64,000 nt of DNA from Rhodococcus maanshanensis NBRC 100610. GTDB lineage: Bacteria > Actinomycetota > Actinomycetes > Mycobacteriales > Mycobacteriaceae. The position numbers were made by a program, and so were the translations under genes. Every line of letters starts with the position of its first letter. Positions within the stretch are counted from its first letter, which is position 1. The stretch covers positions 1 to 64,000 of the forward strand of contig NZ_BCXA01000008.1 in the NCBI RefSeq assembly GCF_001894865.1, read 5' to 3'. Shown one piece after another: positions 53,227-62,585 of the stretch. Under the pieces are notes generated by a model, which did not search any database, was not told the origin of the DNA, and was given only the letters and a program-made list of their open reading frames with translations.

Positions 53227-54420
53227 ATGCCCTTCTACCGCCAGGTCGGTCAGGTGCCGCCGAAGCGTCACACGCAGTTCCGCGCGCCCGGCGGCGAGCT
53301 CTACCGCGAGGAGCTCATGGGCGAGGAGGGGTTCTCCTCCGACTCCGCGCTGCTCTACCACCTCGGCACCCCCTCGGCGATCGTCGACTCGACGTCATGG
53401 GAACTCCCCGACCAGTCGCTGACCCCCAACCACCCGCTCAGGTCGCGGCACCTCAAGCTCCACGAGCTGGCCCGGAACCCCCTCGACACCGACCCCGTGA
53501 CCGGCCGACGCCTCGTGCTCGGCAACGACGACGTCCGGATCTCGTACGTCGCCGCGCAGCAGGATTCGCCCCTGTACCGGAACGCGGTCGGCGACGAGTG
53601 CGTCTTCGTCGAGGCCGGATCCGCCACCGTCGAGACCGTGTTCGGGGCACTCGGGGCCCGCCGGGGCGACTACGTGCTGCTCCCGCGTGGCACCACCCAT
53701 CGATGGCTGCCGAACCCCGGTGAACCTTTGTGCGCGTATGCAATCGAATCGAGCAGCCACATCGGGCCGGTCCACCGGTATCTGTCGCGGTTCGGGCAGC
53801 TGCTCGAGCACGCGCCCTACTGCGAGCGCGACCTGCACGCGCCGACCGAGCCGCTGCTCTGCGACGGCACCGATGTCGAGGTGCTGGTCAGACACCGCGG
53901 CAGCACCGGCCTCGTCGGTACCCGCCTGGTCTGTCCCACCCACCCGTTCGACGTCGTCGGGTGGGACGGTTGCCTTTACCCGTTCACCTTCAACGTCGCC
54001 GACTTCGAACCGATCACCGGCCGGGTGCACCAGCCCCCGCCCGCCCATCAGGTGTTCGAGAGCACCGGATTCGTGATCTGCAATTTCGTGCCGCGCAAGG
54101 TCGACTACCACCCGCTCGCCATCCCGGTGCCGTACTACCACTCCAACGTCGACTCCGACGAGGTCATGTTCTACGTCGACGGCGACTACGAGGCACGCAA
54201 GGGTTCGGGCATCGGCCGCGGCTCGATCTCCCTGCACCCCGGCGGCATCGCACACGGACCGCAGCCGGGGGCGGCCGAGGCCAGCATCGGCGCCGAGTTC
54301 TTCGACGAGCTCGCCGTCATGGTCGACACCTTCCGGCCGCTCGCGCTCGGCGAGGGCGGGCTGGCCGTCGAGGATCCCTCCTATGCCTGGTCCTGGGCGG
54401 GCCGGGGGCCGTCGTCATGA
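53227..54420 (+). CDS. hmgA: homogentisate 1,2-dioxygenase
   Basis: 397 residues from ATG 53227 with GGGAGGA upstream; a longer frame upstream has no family similarity. Cupin-type dioxygenase: MPFYRQVGQVPPKRHTQFR, YVLLPRGTTHRWLP, LGTRL-like GTRLVCPTHPFDVVGWDGCLYPFTFNVADFEP, and metal-ligand candidates His305 and Glu312 in YYHSNVDSDEVMFY plus His343 in GIAHGPQPG. It opens homogentisate to maleylacetoacetate. First gene of a coupled operon with an unknown gene and fahA, with a CRP-type site before it. Confidence 0.94.
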   Translation: MPFYRQVGQVPPKRHTQFRAPGGELYREELMGEEGFSSDSALLYHLGTPSAIVDSTSWELPDQSLTPNHPLRSRHLKLHELARNPLDTDPVTGRRLVLGNDDVRISYVAAQQDSPLYRNAVGDECVFVEAGSATVETVFGALGARRGDYVLLPRGTTHRWLPNPGEPLCAYAIESSSHIGPVHRYLSRFGQLLEHAPYCERDLHAPTEPLLCDGTDVEVLVRHRGSTGLVGTRLVCPTHPFDVVGWDGCLYPFTFNVADFEPITGRVHQPPPAHQVFESTGFVICNFVPRKVDYHPLAIPVPYYHSNVDSDEVMFYVDGDYEARKGSGIGRGSISLHPGGIAHGPQPGAAEASIGAEFFDELAVMVDTFRPLALGEGGLAVEDPSYAWSWAGRGPSS

Positions 54421-55307
54421 CCGCGCTGCTGGCGCACCTGGTCGACGACGCCGGCCTGTTCGAGCCCACCGAGCTCGACATGGCGGCGGCGGTGGCACGC
54501 CACCGCCGCGATCTCGCGTCGGGTCAACCGATGCTCACGCACCGGTTCGTGTGCCCCGCGTCCCGGGTACCCGAGCTGCTCGGCCACCTCGACGCCGACG
54601 ACCGCTTCGCGGTGCTCGTCACCGCGGACCTGTCCGCGCTCGCGGATGCCGTCGCGGCACTGCGCCACTCCCCCGGTGCCGAGTTGGTCGGCATCGAGTC
54701 GACGCTGACGCCGGCACCTGGAGACTGGAGCGACGCCCTCGCCGCGCTGATCGACGCCACCGGGGGCGGGCCCGCGGCGGTGCCGTTGTTCGTCGAGCCT
54801 GCGACCGTCGCCGATGCCGCCGGGGTCATCGCCGCGCTGGCCGAGCGCCGGGCCGAGAACGGAGCGTCGCTCGGGGTGAAGCTGCGCTGCGGCGGGACAG
54901 GGGCCGAGCTGTTCCCGACGCCGGACGCCCTGGCCGCCGCGCTGGTCGCGGCCGCGGGCGCGGGGGTGCCCGCCAAGGCCACCGCCGGGCTGCACCACGC
55001 GATCCGGCAGACCGACCCGGCGACCGGCCTCACCCATCACGGCTTCCTCAACCTGGTGCTGGCCGCGGACGCCGCGCGATCCGGATCGGCCGCGGAGACC
55101 GCCGCGATGCTGGCCGACGAGGACCGGGACCGGCTGCGCTCGACGGCCCGCACGCTGCACGACCCGGTGCCTGCCCGGTCGGTGCTGACCTGTTTCGGGT
55201 CGTGCGACACCGAGACCCCGATGCTCGAGGCGGTGCGGCTCGGCCTCGCGCCCACCCGATCAGACTGCGGGCCAGGTACTTTCGGACTGGGAGGGGCACC
55301 GGCATGA
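54417..55307 (+). CDS. unknown protein between hmgA and fahA
   Basis: 296 residues. Its ATG overlaps the hmgA stop and its stop overlaps the fahA start, so it is translationally coupled on both sides. Alternating beta/alpha pattern suggests a TIM-barrel-like or similar alpha/beta protein: FAVLVTADLSALADAVAAL, AAVPLFVEPATVADAAGVIAALAE, LGVKLRCGGTGAELFPTPDALAAALVAAAGAG, VPAKATAGLHHAIRQ, HHGFLNLVLAADAA. Conserved-looking basic/His residues (KLRCGG, KATAGLHH) could form a site. No glutathione-transferase or mycothiol-isomerase (DinB) motif. By position it is a candidate for the missing maleylacetoacetate isomerase step; this is inference only. Confidence 0.8.
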   Translation: MTALLAHLVDDAGLFEPTELDMAAAVARHRRDLASGQPMLTHRFVCPASRVPELLGHLDADDRFAVLVTADLSALADAVAALRHSPGAELVGIESTLTPAPGDWSDALAALIDATGGGPAAVPLFVEPATVADAAGVIAALAERRAENGASLGVKLRCGGTGAELFPTPDALAAALVAAAGAGVPAKATAGLHHAIRQTDPATGLTHHGFLNLVLAADAARSGSAAETAAMLADEDRDRLRSTARTLHDPVPARSVLTCFGSCDTETPMLEAVRLGLAPTRSDCGPGTFGLGGAPA

Positions 55308-56578
55308 GCAACGGTGTTGTTTCGAGCGACCTGCAAGCAGTCGCAAGCGATGTTGTTTCGAGCGACCTGCAAGCAGTCGCAAGCGATGTTGTTTCGAGCG
55401 ACCTGCAAGCAGTCGCAAGCGGTCTCCACCCCCTCCCCTACGGCGTGTTCTCCACCGGCGCCCTGCACCGACACATCGGCGTCGCGATCGGGGACCAGGT
55501 GCTCGACCTCACCTCCGTCGTCGACGAGGCCGCGCTGCGCTCGACCACCCTCAACGCCTTCCTCGCCCTCGGTCGCGCGCGCTGGGCGGAGGTGCGCGCC
55601 GAGATCACCGAACTCCTGTCGGACCCGGCGCACCGACAGCGGGTCGGGCCGTACCTGCACGCGCTGTCCGAGGTGCAGATGCACCTGCCGTTCGACGTCG
55701 CGGACTACGTGGACTTCTACGCGTCCGAGCAGCACGCCACCAACCTGGGCCGGATGTTCCGTCCCGGCCAGCCGCCGCTGCCGCCGAACTGGAAACACCT
55801 GCCGATCGGCTATCACGGCCGCGCCGGCACCGTCGTGCCGTCGGGCACCGCCGTCGTACGACCCACCGGACAACGCAAGGCCCCGGACGAGCAGGCGCCA
55901 ACCGACGGTCCGACCCGCAGGCTCGACATCGAGGTCGAGCTCGGTTATGTGGTCGGCGTCCCGAGCGAACTCGGAACCTGCGTCCGCACAGCGGATTTCG
56001 CCGATCACGTCTTCGGCGTCGTCCTGCTCAACGATTGGTCCGCCCGCGACCTGCAGTCCTGGGAGTACGTGCCGCTCGGCCCCTTCCTCGGCAAGTCGTT
56101 CGCCACCTCCATCTCGCCGTGGGTGGTGCCCCTCGCCGCACTGGAGGCGGCTCGGCTGCCCGGCGCCGCTCAGGACCCGGAGCCGCTCGAGTACCTGCGG
56201 GACACCGAGAACTGGGGCCTGGACATCGAATTCGAGGTCGAATTGAACGGACAGGTGATCTCCCGGCCGCCCTACCGCGGGATGTACTGGTCGCCCGCGC
56301 AGATGTTGGCGCACCTGACCGCCAACGGCGCCCGCCTGCGCACCGGTGACCTGTTCGCCTCGGGGACCGTCTCCGGTCCGGCACGCGATCAGGTCGGTTC
56401 GCTGATCGAGCTGACCGACGCGGGTCGGGAACCGATCACCCTGGCCGACGGCAGCACCCGCGCCTTCCTCGAGGACGGCGACGCGGTGACCATCACGGCC
56501 ACCGCGCCCTCCCCTGCAGGCGGTCGTTTCTCGCTCGGCGCCGTGACGGGCACCATCGCGCCCGCGGCCCCGAGGTGA
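55304..56578 (+). CDS. fahA: fumarylacetoacetase with N-terminal triplicated 12-residue repeat
   Basis: 424 residues, ATG overlapping the previous stop. Fumarylacetoacetate hydrolase motifs: YVDFYASEQHATNLGRMFRP, HLPIGYHGRAGTVVPSGT, LDIEVELGYVVGVPSELG, VLLNDWSARDLQSWEYVPLGPFLGKSF, MYWSPAQMLAHLTANG, LASGTVSGP-like FASGTVSGPARDQVGSLIEL. Cleaves fumarylacetoacetate to fumarate and acetoacetate. Residues 5-40 are three copies of VVSSDLQAVAS(D/G) from a 36-bp tandem repeat not expected in the family. Confidence 0.93.
   Translation: MSNGVVSSDLQAVASDVVSSDLQAVASDVVSSDLQAVASGLHPLPYGVFSTGALHRHIGVAIGDQVLDLTSVVDEAALRSTTLNAFLALGRARWAEVRAEITELLSDPAHRQRVGPYLHALSEVQMHLPFDVADYVDFYASEQHATNLGRMFRPGQPPLPPNWKHLPIGYHGRAGTVVPSGTAVVRPTGQRKAPDEQAPTDGPTRRLDIEVELGYVVGVPSELGTCVRTADFADHVFGVVLLNDWSARDLQSWEYVPLGPFLGKSFATSISPWVVPLAALEAARLPGAAQDPEPLEYLRDTENWGLDIEFEVELNGQVISRPPYRGMYWSPAQMLAHLTANGARLRTGDLFASGTVSGPARDQVGSLIELTDAGREPITLADGSTRAFLEDGDAVTITATAPSPAGGRFSLGAVTGTIAPAAPR
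55316..55423 (+). repeat. three 36-bp tandem repeats, in frame in fahA
   Basis: Copies at 55316-55351, 55352-55387 and 55388-55423. The first two are identical and the third differs only in its next-to-last base (GAT to GGT). Each starts GTTGTTTCGAGCGACCTGCA and encodes VVSSDLQAVASD. Base composition and codons (GTT, CAA, GCA) differ from the surrounding gene. The near-perfect identity indicates recent expansion. Confidence 0.95.
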
Positions 56579-56637
56579 CGGTCGCCTCGCGTGTCGACAC
56601 CTGACACCCGACCCCCGCAGCCGTTACGGTCGAGGCC

Positions 56638-58587
56638 ATGGCCACCACAGCGGACCACCTGCGGACCACTCTCGACGGGCAGTGGCGGGAGGTGCGCGAG
56701 AAGGTCCGGGTCGACCTGACCCGCGAGGAGTTCGCCCCGCATTTCACCCCGGACCTCAAGGCCGCCCGGGCCAAGACGCTCGAGCAGATGCGGATTCTCG
56801 CCGAGTCCGGCTACGCGGCCAACGGCTTCGCCGCAGCCCACGGTGGCACCGGCGACGTGGGCGCCGCGGTGACCAGCATCGAGATGCTCGCTATGTCGGA
56901 TCTGTCGCTCATGGTCAAGGCAGGCGTCCAATGGGGGCTGTTCGGCGGCGCCATCGAGAATCTCGGCACCGCACGCCATCACGCGGCCTACGTCAGGCCG
57001 CTGATCGATCTCGACCTGCTCGGCTGCTTCGCAATGACCGAGACCGGCCACGGCAGCGACGTCCAGGCGCTGGAGACCACTGCGACCTACGACCCGGCCA
57101 CCCAGGAGTTCGTGATCGACTCCCCGACGCCGTCCTCCCGCAAGGACTACATCGGCGGCGCGGCCCAACACGCGCGGATGGCGGCGGTGTTCGCCCAGTT
57201 GATCACCGCGGCACCCGGCGAGGAGCCCGAGTCGAAGGGCGTGCACTGCTTCGTCGTCCCGATCCGCGGCGAGGACGGTGCCGACCTGCCGGGGGTCACC
57301 ACCTCCGACTGCGGTCACAAGGGCGGCCTGCCCGGGGTCGACAACGGCCGGATCGTCTTCGACCGGGTGCGGGTGCCGCGGGAGAACCTGCTCAACAGGT
57401 ACGCCGACGTCGCGGCGGACGGGACGTACTCCTCCCCGATCGAGAACCCGAACCGGCGCTTCTTCACCATGGTGGGCACGCTGATCCGCGGCCGGGTCAC
57501 CGTCGGCGGCGCGGCGGGCGCCGCCGCCCGGGTGGCACTGAGCATCGCGACCCGATACGCGTTGCAGCGCAGGCAGTTCGACAAGCCACCGAGTCAATCC
57601 CCCCTCGCTTCGCTCGCCCCGGTGAACGACGAGGTCCTCATCATGGACTACCTCGTGCACCAGCGCCGGCTGCTGCCGCTGATCGCGAAGTCCTACGCCC
57701 TGCACTTCGCGCAGAACCAGCTGGTGACCAGGCTGCACGAGATCCAGACCGCGGACGAGGTGGACCCGCAGGAACAGCGCGAGCTGGAGGCCAGGGCGGC
57801 CGGACTCAAGGCCGCCAACACCTGGCACGCCACCCGCGCGATCCAGGAGTGCCGCGAGGCCTGCGGCGGCGCCGGGTACCTCACCGAGAACCGCCTCGTC
57901 GCGCTCAAGGCCGACACCGACGTGTTCACCACCTTCGAGGGCGACAACCACGTGCTCACCCAGCTCGTCGCGAAGGAACTACTCACCGCGTACGCCGAGG
58001 AGGTCCGCGGCATGAGTCCCGTCGAGTGGATGCGCTTCGCCGCCACCACCGTCTCCGATGTGGTCAAGAAGCGCACCGCCGCCCAGCAGATCATCCAGAC
58101 CATCCTCGACACCCGGCAGGACAACGAGGAGGACGGCAGCCTGTTCAACCGGGGCACGCAGCTGACGATGTTCTCCGGCCGCGAGGAGTACCTGCTGTCC
58201 ACGGCGGCACGGCGGCTGCAGGGCGCGCAGAAGCGCGAGGACGATCCCTTCGATGCCTTCAACTCCGTGCAGGACCACGTGATGCGGGCGGCCGAGGCGC
58301 ACATCGACCGGGTGGTGCTCGAGGCGTTCGTCGCGGGCATCGACTCGTGCGAGGAAGGGGCGGCCGCCGACCTGCTCGGCGATCTGTGCGACCTGTACGC
58401 GCTCACGGTGATCGAGGAGGACAAGGCCTGGTTCATGGAGCACCGGCACCTGTCCGTCGAGCGCGCGAAGGCGGTGACCCGCGGGGTCAACGAGCGCTGC
58501 CGCACGCTGCGCCCGCACGCCCTGACCCTGATCGAGGGGTTCGCGGTGCCGGAATCCACGCTCGGCGCGGCGATGCTGGGCGGCTGA
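56638..58587 (+). CDS. acyl-CoA dehydrogenase/oxidase family protein (long form)
   Basis: 649 residues, longer than mitochondrial-type ACADs (~390) and the size of acyl-CoA oxidases. FAD/acyl-CoA motifs: GCFAMTETGHGSDVQALETTATY, GGLPGVDNGRIVFDRVRVPRENLL, RRQFDKPPSQSPLA, IQECREACGGAGYLTENRLVALKADTDVFTTFEGDNHVL. The C-terminal ~170 residues form an extra helical domain as in ACOX proteins. Oxidises an acyl-CoA to the enoyl-CoA, possibly with oxygen as acceptor. It follows fahA by 59 bp; functional linkage is uncertain. Confidence 0.88.
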   Translation: MATTADHLRTTLDGQWREVREKVRVDLTREEFAPHFTPDLKAARAKTLEQMRILAESGYAANGFAAAHGGTGDVGAAVTSIEMLAMSDLSLMVKAGVQWGLFGGAIENLGTARHHAAYVRPLIDLDLLGCFAMTETGHGSDVQALETTATYDPATQEFVIDSPTPSSRKDYIGGAAQHARMAAVFAQLITAAPGEEPESKGVHCFVVPIRGEDGADLPGVTTSDCGHKGGLPGVDNGRIVFDRVRVPRENLLNRYADVAADGTYSSPIENPNRRFFTMVGTLIRGRVTVGGAAGAAARVALSIATRYALQRRQFDKPPSQSPLASLAPVNDEVLIMDYLVHQRRLLPLIAKSYALHFAQNQLVTRLHEIQTADEVDPQEQRELEARAAGLKAANTWHATRAIQECREACGGAGYLTENRLVALKADTDVFTTFEGDNHVLTQLVAKELLTAYAEEVRGMSPVEWMRFAATTVSDVVKKRTAAQQIIQTILDTRQDNEEDGSLFNRGTQLTMFSGREEYLLSTAARRLQGAQKREDDPFDAFNSVQDHVMRAAEAHIDRVVLEAFVAGIDSCEEGAAADLLGDLCDLYALTVIEEDKAWFMEHRHLSVERAKAVTRGVNERCRTLRPHALTLIEGFAVPESTLGAAMLGG

Positions 58588-58612
58588 TCGGGGGCCCGGC
58601 GACGGCATCTCG

Positions 58613-60547
58613 TCAGGGACACAACGTCGTCACCTCGCCGCCGATCGAGGCGGCCACGCAGCCGGGCTGCACGGCCCCGAGGTCGGCATCCTCGAAGGCG
58701 CGCTCGCCGAAGTTCGCCGTCACCTCGAGCGCTCCGTCGCCGAAGGTGGTGCGCTGCACCGTGCGGTCCTCGGTCAGCCACCGGAAGTCGGTCATCGGCT
58801 CGGTTCCCGCGGCCTCCTGGATGGTGGCGAAGAACCTCTGCATGGTCGCCATCCGCGGCCCCTCCTCGGCGATGGTCTGCGCATTCAGGGTGTAATTCAA
58901 CGGGGTGTTGTAGAGCATCGCGAGCAGCGCGCGGGTGGTCTGCAGGGATGGCAGCTTGTTGAAGGACAGCTCCCAACGATCCGTGCTGACCACCGAATCG
59001 TGCAGCACGGTCTCGTACAGCGGCACACGGTACTTCGGGTCGAACATCCCGGCGCGCAGCTTCTCGGGCAGCTCGACCGGCTTGAAGAAGGTGGCCGGTC
59101 CGTTCTTCCCCCAGTACGCACCCCACGTCGCCTTGTCCCGTTCCAACTTCCAGAGGTCGTTCATGACCGGGGTGCTCGAGCCGTGACTGAAGGACACGAC
59201 GCCGTTGGCCCACGACCCGACCGTCTCCGAGCCCAGCACCAGGTCCTCCCCGATCACGCCCATGCGATCGAGGCGGTTCTGCCGGTCCCCGAACTGGGTC
59301 ATGGGGTGGTCGGGGCTGTGGTCGTCGAAGACTTCGCCCGTCGCATCGACGTCGAGGAAGTAGCTGTTCGCGCCGTTGTCCACCTTCGCGGTGACCCGGC
59401 TCGCCAGCAGATCCGGGCGCGCCGCCAGCGCCTGTGAGCTCAGGTAGCAGCCCCTGCCGCCGAATCCACCTTCCAGCTCGCCGTTCTCGTCGACGACGCA
59501 GTCCCCCGGCCACACCCCGTCGGGCCACCGGGAGGACGGATTGTCGACCTCGCCAGACGGGTCCTGCGCATTGCCGAAGGTGTCGTACGGACCGACGAGA
59601 TAGCCTGCATCCGTTGCGGTCTCGACAGCCTCTCGGGTCATCGGCTGCTCGTCCGAGTCGTAGCCCAGCCACATTCTCGAGAGACCGAGGTCCTCGAGCT
59701 CGCGCATCGACTCCGGGGTGCGGCCGTCGCCCCACAAGTAGGCGTGGAAGGCACCGACGAGCTTTTCGGTGTCCGGGTTCGCGGCGATCTTCTGCTTCAG
59801 GGTGCGCAGGCCGCCCTGCTGCCGCAGCAGCGCGCGGTAGTCCTTGGCGGCGGCCACCGGCGATCCGTCGGTGAGCGACAGTGCCACGGTATAGGTTCCG
59901 GTGCCCTTGGCCTCACTGAACTCGTGCACGGAGGTGCCGCGCAGTCGGCCGTCGACCGAGCTGAACCCCAGCGTGGTTCCGATGTCGGTCGGCACCAGGT
60001 AGCTCGCACCGACGGCGCCCGCGCTGTACCCCCAGAACGGCATGGTCAGGTCCTGCAGCCGCTCGCCCTCCTCCCCGACCAGACCGCTGTCGGGGTCGTT
60101 CCAGAAGGCGTCGTCGACCGGGATGCTCAGCCCCTCACCCCGCGGCAGCTGCAGGTCCCGCGCACCGGCGCCCGTGACCGGCCACGCCAGCTCCTGATCG
60201 TCGCGGCCGGTCATGTCGACGACGAGCCGACCGTCGCGCGCGGTCGCCGTGACGTCGAGGCCGCGTTCGGGATACGACCAGTGTGCGCGGGTGGCATCGA
60301 CCGAGATGTCGCCCGGTGCGCCCAGGTCCGTCGCCGCGGCGGCGGACAGCTCGACGGGGCCGCGGACGCTCAGGTCGTTCACGTCGACCCGCGCCTCGCC
60401 GCCGTCGATCGGCACGATCACCGTGTTCCCGTCCACGCGGACAGCCGAATCTGACTGCTCTGCAGAACATCCCGCTGCCGCGAGCGCCAGCGCCACGGCC
60501 GCAACCGTTGCCGTCGCGACGGCTCGAGTCGTTGTCAGTGCTCTCAT
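58613..60547 (-). CDS. lipoprotein with glycoside-hydrolase-like (DUF5696/GH101-like) barrel
   Basis: 644 residues. Lipoprotein signal with lipobox AAAGC (LALAAAGCSAE). A beta-sandwich region (~40-230) is followed by a putative TIM barrel: ANPDTEKLVGAFHAYLWGDGR, LEDLGLSRMWLGYDSDEQP, YLVGPYDTFGNAQDP, a possible nucleophile in NSYFLDVDATGEVFDDHSP and a possible acid in VLGSETVGSWANGVVSFSHG. The layout recalls GH101-type endo-glycosidases and DUF5696 proteins, but substrate and activity are not shown. It lies 53 bp downstream of a histidine kinase gene, so probably belongs to that operon. Confidence 0.72.
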   Translation of the reverse strand: MRALTTTRAVATATVAAVALALAAAGCSAEQSDSAVRVDGNTVIVPIDGGEARVDVNDLSVRGPVELSAAAATDLGAPGDISVDATRAHWSYPERGLDVTATARDGRLVVDMTGRDDQELAWPVTGAGARDLQLPRGEGLSIPVDDAFWNDPDSGLVGEEGERLQDLTMPFWGYSAGAVGASYLVPTDIGTTLGFSSVDGRLRGTSVHEFSEAKGTGTYTVALSLTDGSPVAAAKDYRALLRQQGGLRTLKQKIAANPDTEKLVGAFHAYLWGDGRTPESMRELEDLGLSRMWLGYDSDEQPMTREAVETATDAGYLVGPYDTFGNAQDPSGEVDNPSSRWPDGVWPGDCVVDENGELEGGFGGRGCYLSSQALAARPDLLASRVTAKVDNGANSYFLDVDATGEVFDDHSPDHPMTQFGDRQNRLDRMGVIGEDLVLGSETVGSWANGVVSFSHGSSTPVMNDLWKLERDKATWGAYWGKNGPATFFKPVELPEKLRAGMFDPKYRVPLYETVLHDSVVSTDRWELSFNKLPSLQTTRALLAMLYNTPLNYTLNAQTIAEEGPRMATMQRFFATIQEAAGTEPMTDFRWLTEDRTVQRTTFGDGALEVTANFGERAFEDADLGAVQPGCVAASIGGEVTTLCP

Positions 60548-60600
60548 GACCAGCGAACGTAGGCGCCGAACGTTAGAGGAAGATCAGAGCGGCAGACGGG

Positions 60601-61923
60601 TCACGGGGAGGGTGGCAATCGCACGGTGAAGAGCGCGCCGCCGTCGGGTGCGTTCGCCGCGGTGATGACCGCTCCGTGCGCGCGGGCGATCTGCTGCGCC
60701 ATGGCGAGACCGAGCCCGGACCCCGCGGTGCCCCGCGAGCGCGCCGATCGGTAGAAGCGCTCGAAGACCAGACCCAGGTCCGCCTCGTCGATTCCGGAGC
60801 CGTGATCGCGCACCGTGAGGACGCCGTCCGCCAGGGTGATGTCGACCGCGCCACCGGCCCCGCTGAACTTGGCCGCGTTGTCGACCAGGTTCGAGACGAG
60901 CTTCGCCAGCCGTGCGCGGGTCCCGTGCACGGTGTGCGCGCCGACCGAGACCCGGAAGTCGATCTCCGGCCAGTGCGCGCGGGCGGCCTCGACGACCTCC
61001 GCCACGACGCCGTCGAAGGCAACGTCCTCGGTCGCGATGTCCGGTTCGGATCCCTGTGCGAGATCGACGATGTCGTCGATCAGTGTGCGCATGTCGGCGG
61101 TGCTGCGCGCCAGCGCCGCCCGCACCCTGGTCCGCTGCTCCTCGGTCAACCCGTCGCCTCGCGCCAGCAACTCGGCGTTCGCGATGATCCCCGTCAACGG
61201 TGTCCGCAGCTCGTGCGAGGCGTCGGAGACGAGCTGACGCTGGGCGCGGAGGGAGTCGTCGAGGGCGCGCAGCATGGTGTTCATCGATTCGCCGAGCCTC
61301 GCCAGCTCGTCGGACCCGTCCACGACGATCTCCCGGCTCGGGTCACGTTCCTTCGCGACCAACTGCGCCTCCCGGGAGAGCCGGGTGACCGGGCGCAGCG
61401 TGTAGCGCGCCACCGCGTAGCCGAGCGCGGCGCTGATCACGATGCCGGCGCCGCACAGCAGCGCGAGAAATCGGGCGATCCGGTCCAGCGCCCGGAATTG
61501 CTGATCGGCGCGGACAGCGACCAACAGGGCACCACCGTCCAGCAGCGGGGTCACGTACATCCGACCAGGAAGGCCCATGAGATCGATGTTCGTCAGGAAG
61601 GGATCCGACTCGCCTCTGATGACGGCGTCGACGCCCACCGGTTCCGGCAGCACGACAGGCTTCTCGTCCACGGTGTCGAGCACCTCGAAGCACGCGGGTG
61701 AGGCGAGGGTCGCGCATTCGGTCCCGTCACCCAGGTCCTTTCCCGCGTGCAGTTGCAGCTGCAGCGCGGTCGCCTCCCGGATCAGCCCGAGGTCCAGGCT
61801 CCGGTACACCTCACGGGAAGAGATCCAGTAGGCCCCAGCCGCACAGGCGAGCACCACCGCGGCAACGGCGACCGACGTGACGATCGCCATGCGCGTCCTG
61901 ATGGGCAGGCGGCCCCGCGTCAC
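60601..61923 (-). CDS. sensor histidine kinase
   Basis: 440 residues from GTG overlapping the regulator stop (GTGA). Two membrane helices (MAIVTSVAVAAVVLACAAGAYWI and LLCGAGIVISAALGYAVARY) enclose an extracytoplasmic sensor of ~120 residues, then HAMP, DHp with phospho-His in VSDASHELRTPLTGIIANAELL, and HATPase boxes LVDNAAKFSG (N), DHGSGIDEADLG (G1), GTAGSGLGLAMAQQIAR (G2). MprB/TcrY-like orthodox kinase. Signal unknown. Confidence 0.93.
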   Translation of the reverse strand: MTRGRLPIRTRMAIVTSVAVAAVVLACAAGAYWISSREVYRSLDLGLIREATALQLQLHAGKDLGDGTECATLASPACFEVLDTVDEKPVVLPEPVGVDAVIRGESDPFLTNIDLMGLPGRMYVTPLLDGGALLVAVRADQQFRALDRIARFLALLCGAGIVISAALGYAVARYTLRPVTRLSREAQLVAKERDPSREIVVDGSDELARLGESMNTMLRALDDSLRAQRQLVSDASHELRTPLTGIIANAELLARGDGLTEEQRTRVRAALARSTADMRTLIDDIVDLAQGSEPDIATEDVAFDGVVAEVVEAARAHWPEIDFRVSVGAHTVHGTRARLAKLVSNLVDNAAKFSGAGGAVDITLADGVLTVRDHGSGIDEADLGLVFERFYRSARSRGTAGSGLGLAMAQQIARAHGAVITAANAPDGGALFTVRLPPSP

Positions 61924-62585
61924 GGCGGCGCCAGCCGATAGCCGAGTCCGCGGACGGTGTGGATGATGCGCGGCTCACCGCCCGACTCCAGCTTCGTGCG
62001 GAGGTAGCTGACGTAGACGGCGAGCGAATTGGACTGGGATCCGAAGTCGTGCCCCCAGACCCGATCGGTGATGACGTCCCGCGTCAGCGTCTGACCGGCG
62101 TTGGCCATCAGCAGCTCGAGCAGCGCGAACTCGGTCTGCGTGAAGTCGATGCTCCGGCCCGAACGGACGCCGCGACGGGTCTCCGGGTCGATCGTGAGGT
62201 CCCCGAATTCCACGGCAGGCTCGGGGGGCGCCGCTCGGCGCAGCAGCGCCCGCACCCGGGCCGCGAGTTCGTCGATGTCGAAGGGCTTCGGCAGGTAGTC
62301 GTCCGCGCCCGCGTCGAGCCCGGCGATCCTGTCGCCCACCTCGGAGCGGGCCGTCAGCACCAGGATCGGGATCCGATCACCCCGTTCGCGCAGCAACCGG
62401 CACACCGACAGACCGTCGATTCCCGGCATCGTCACGTCGAGCACCATCGCGCCAAAGGCGTCCTGCCCGAGTGCGGCCAGCGCGGCGCTGCCGTCGCCGA
62501 CCGATCTCACCTCGTGTCCATCGAGTTCGAGCGCGGTCACGACGGCCTCGCGCACCGAGGGATCGTCGTCGACGACAAGGATCAT
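61920..62585 (-). CDS. OmpR-family response regulator
   Basis: About 221 residues from ATG 62585 (a GTG one codon upstream is possible). Receiver with acidic pocket VVDDDPS, phosphorylated Asp in MVLDVTMPGIDG, conserved Thr and Lys in LVLTARSE and DDYLPKPFDIDEL. C-terminal winged helix RRGVRSGRSIDFTQTEFALLELLMANAGQTLTRDVITDRVWG and YVSYLRTKLESG. MprA-like. Heads a probable operon with the kinase and the glycosidase-like lipoprotein. Confidence 0.94.
   Translation of the reverse strand: MILVVDDDPSVREAVVTALELDGHEVRSVGDGSAALAALGQDAFGAMVLDVTMPGIDGLSVCRLLRERGDRIPILVLTARSEVGDRIAGLDAGADDYLPKPFDIDELAARVRALLRRAAPPEPAVEFGDLTIDPETRRGVRSGRSIDFTQTEFALLELLMANAGQTLTRDVITDRVWGHDFGSQSNSLAVYVSYLRTKLESGGEPRIIHTVRGLGYRLAPP

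Noticed and set aside
55316-55423. CRISPR-like array because repeat length is 36 bp
   Set aside because: The copies are directly adjacent with no spacers, keep the reading frame of fahA and there are no cas genes.
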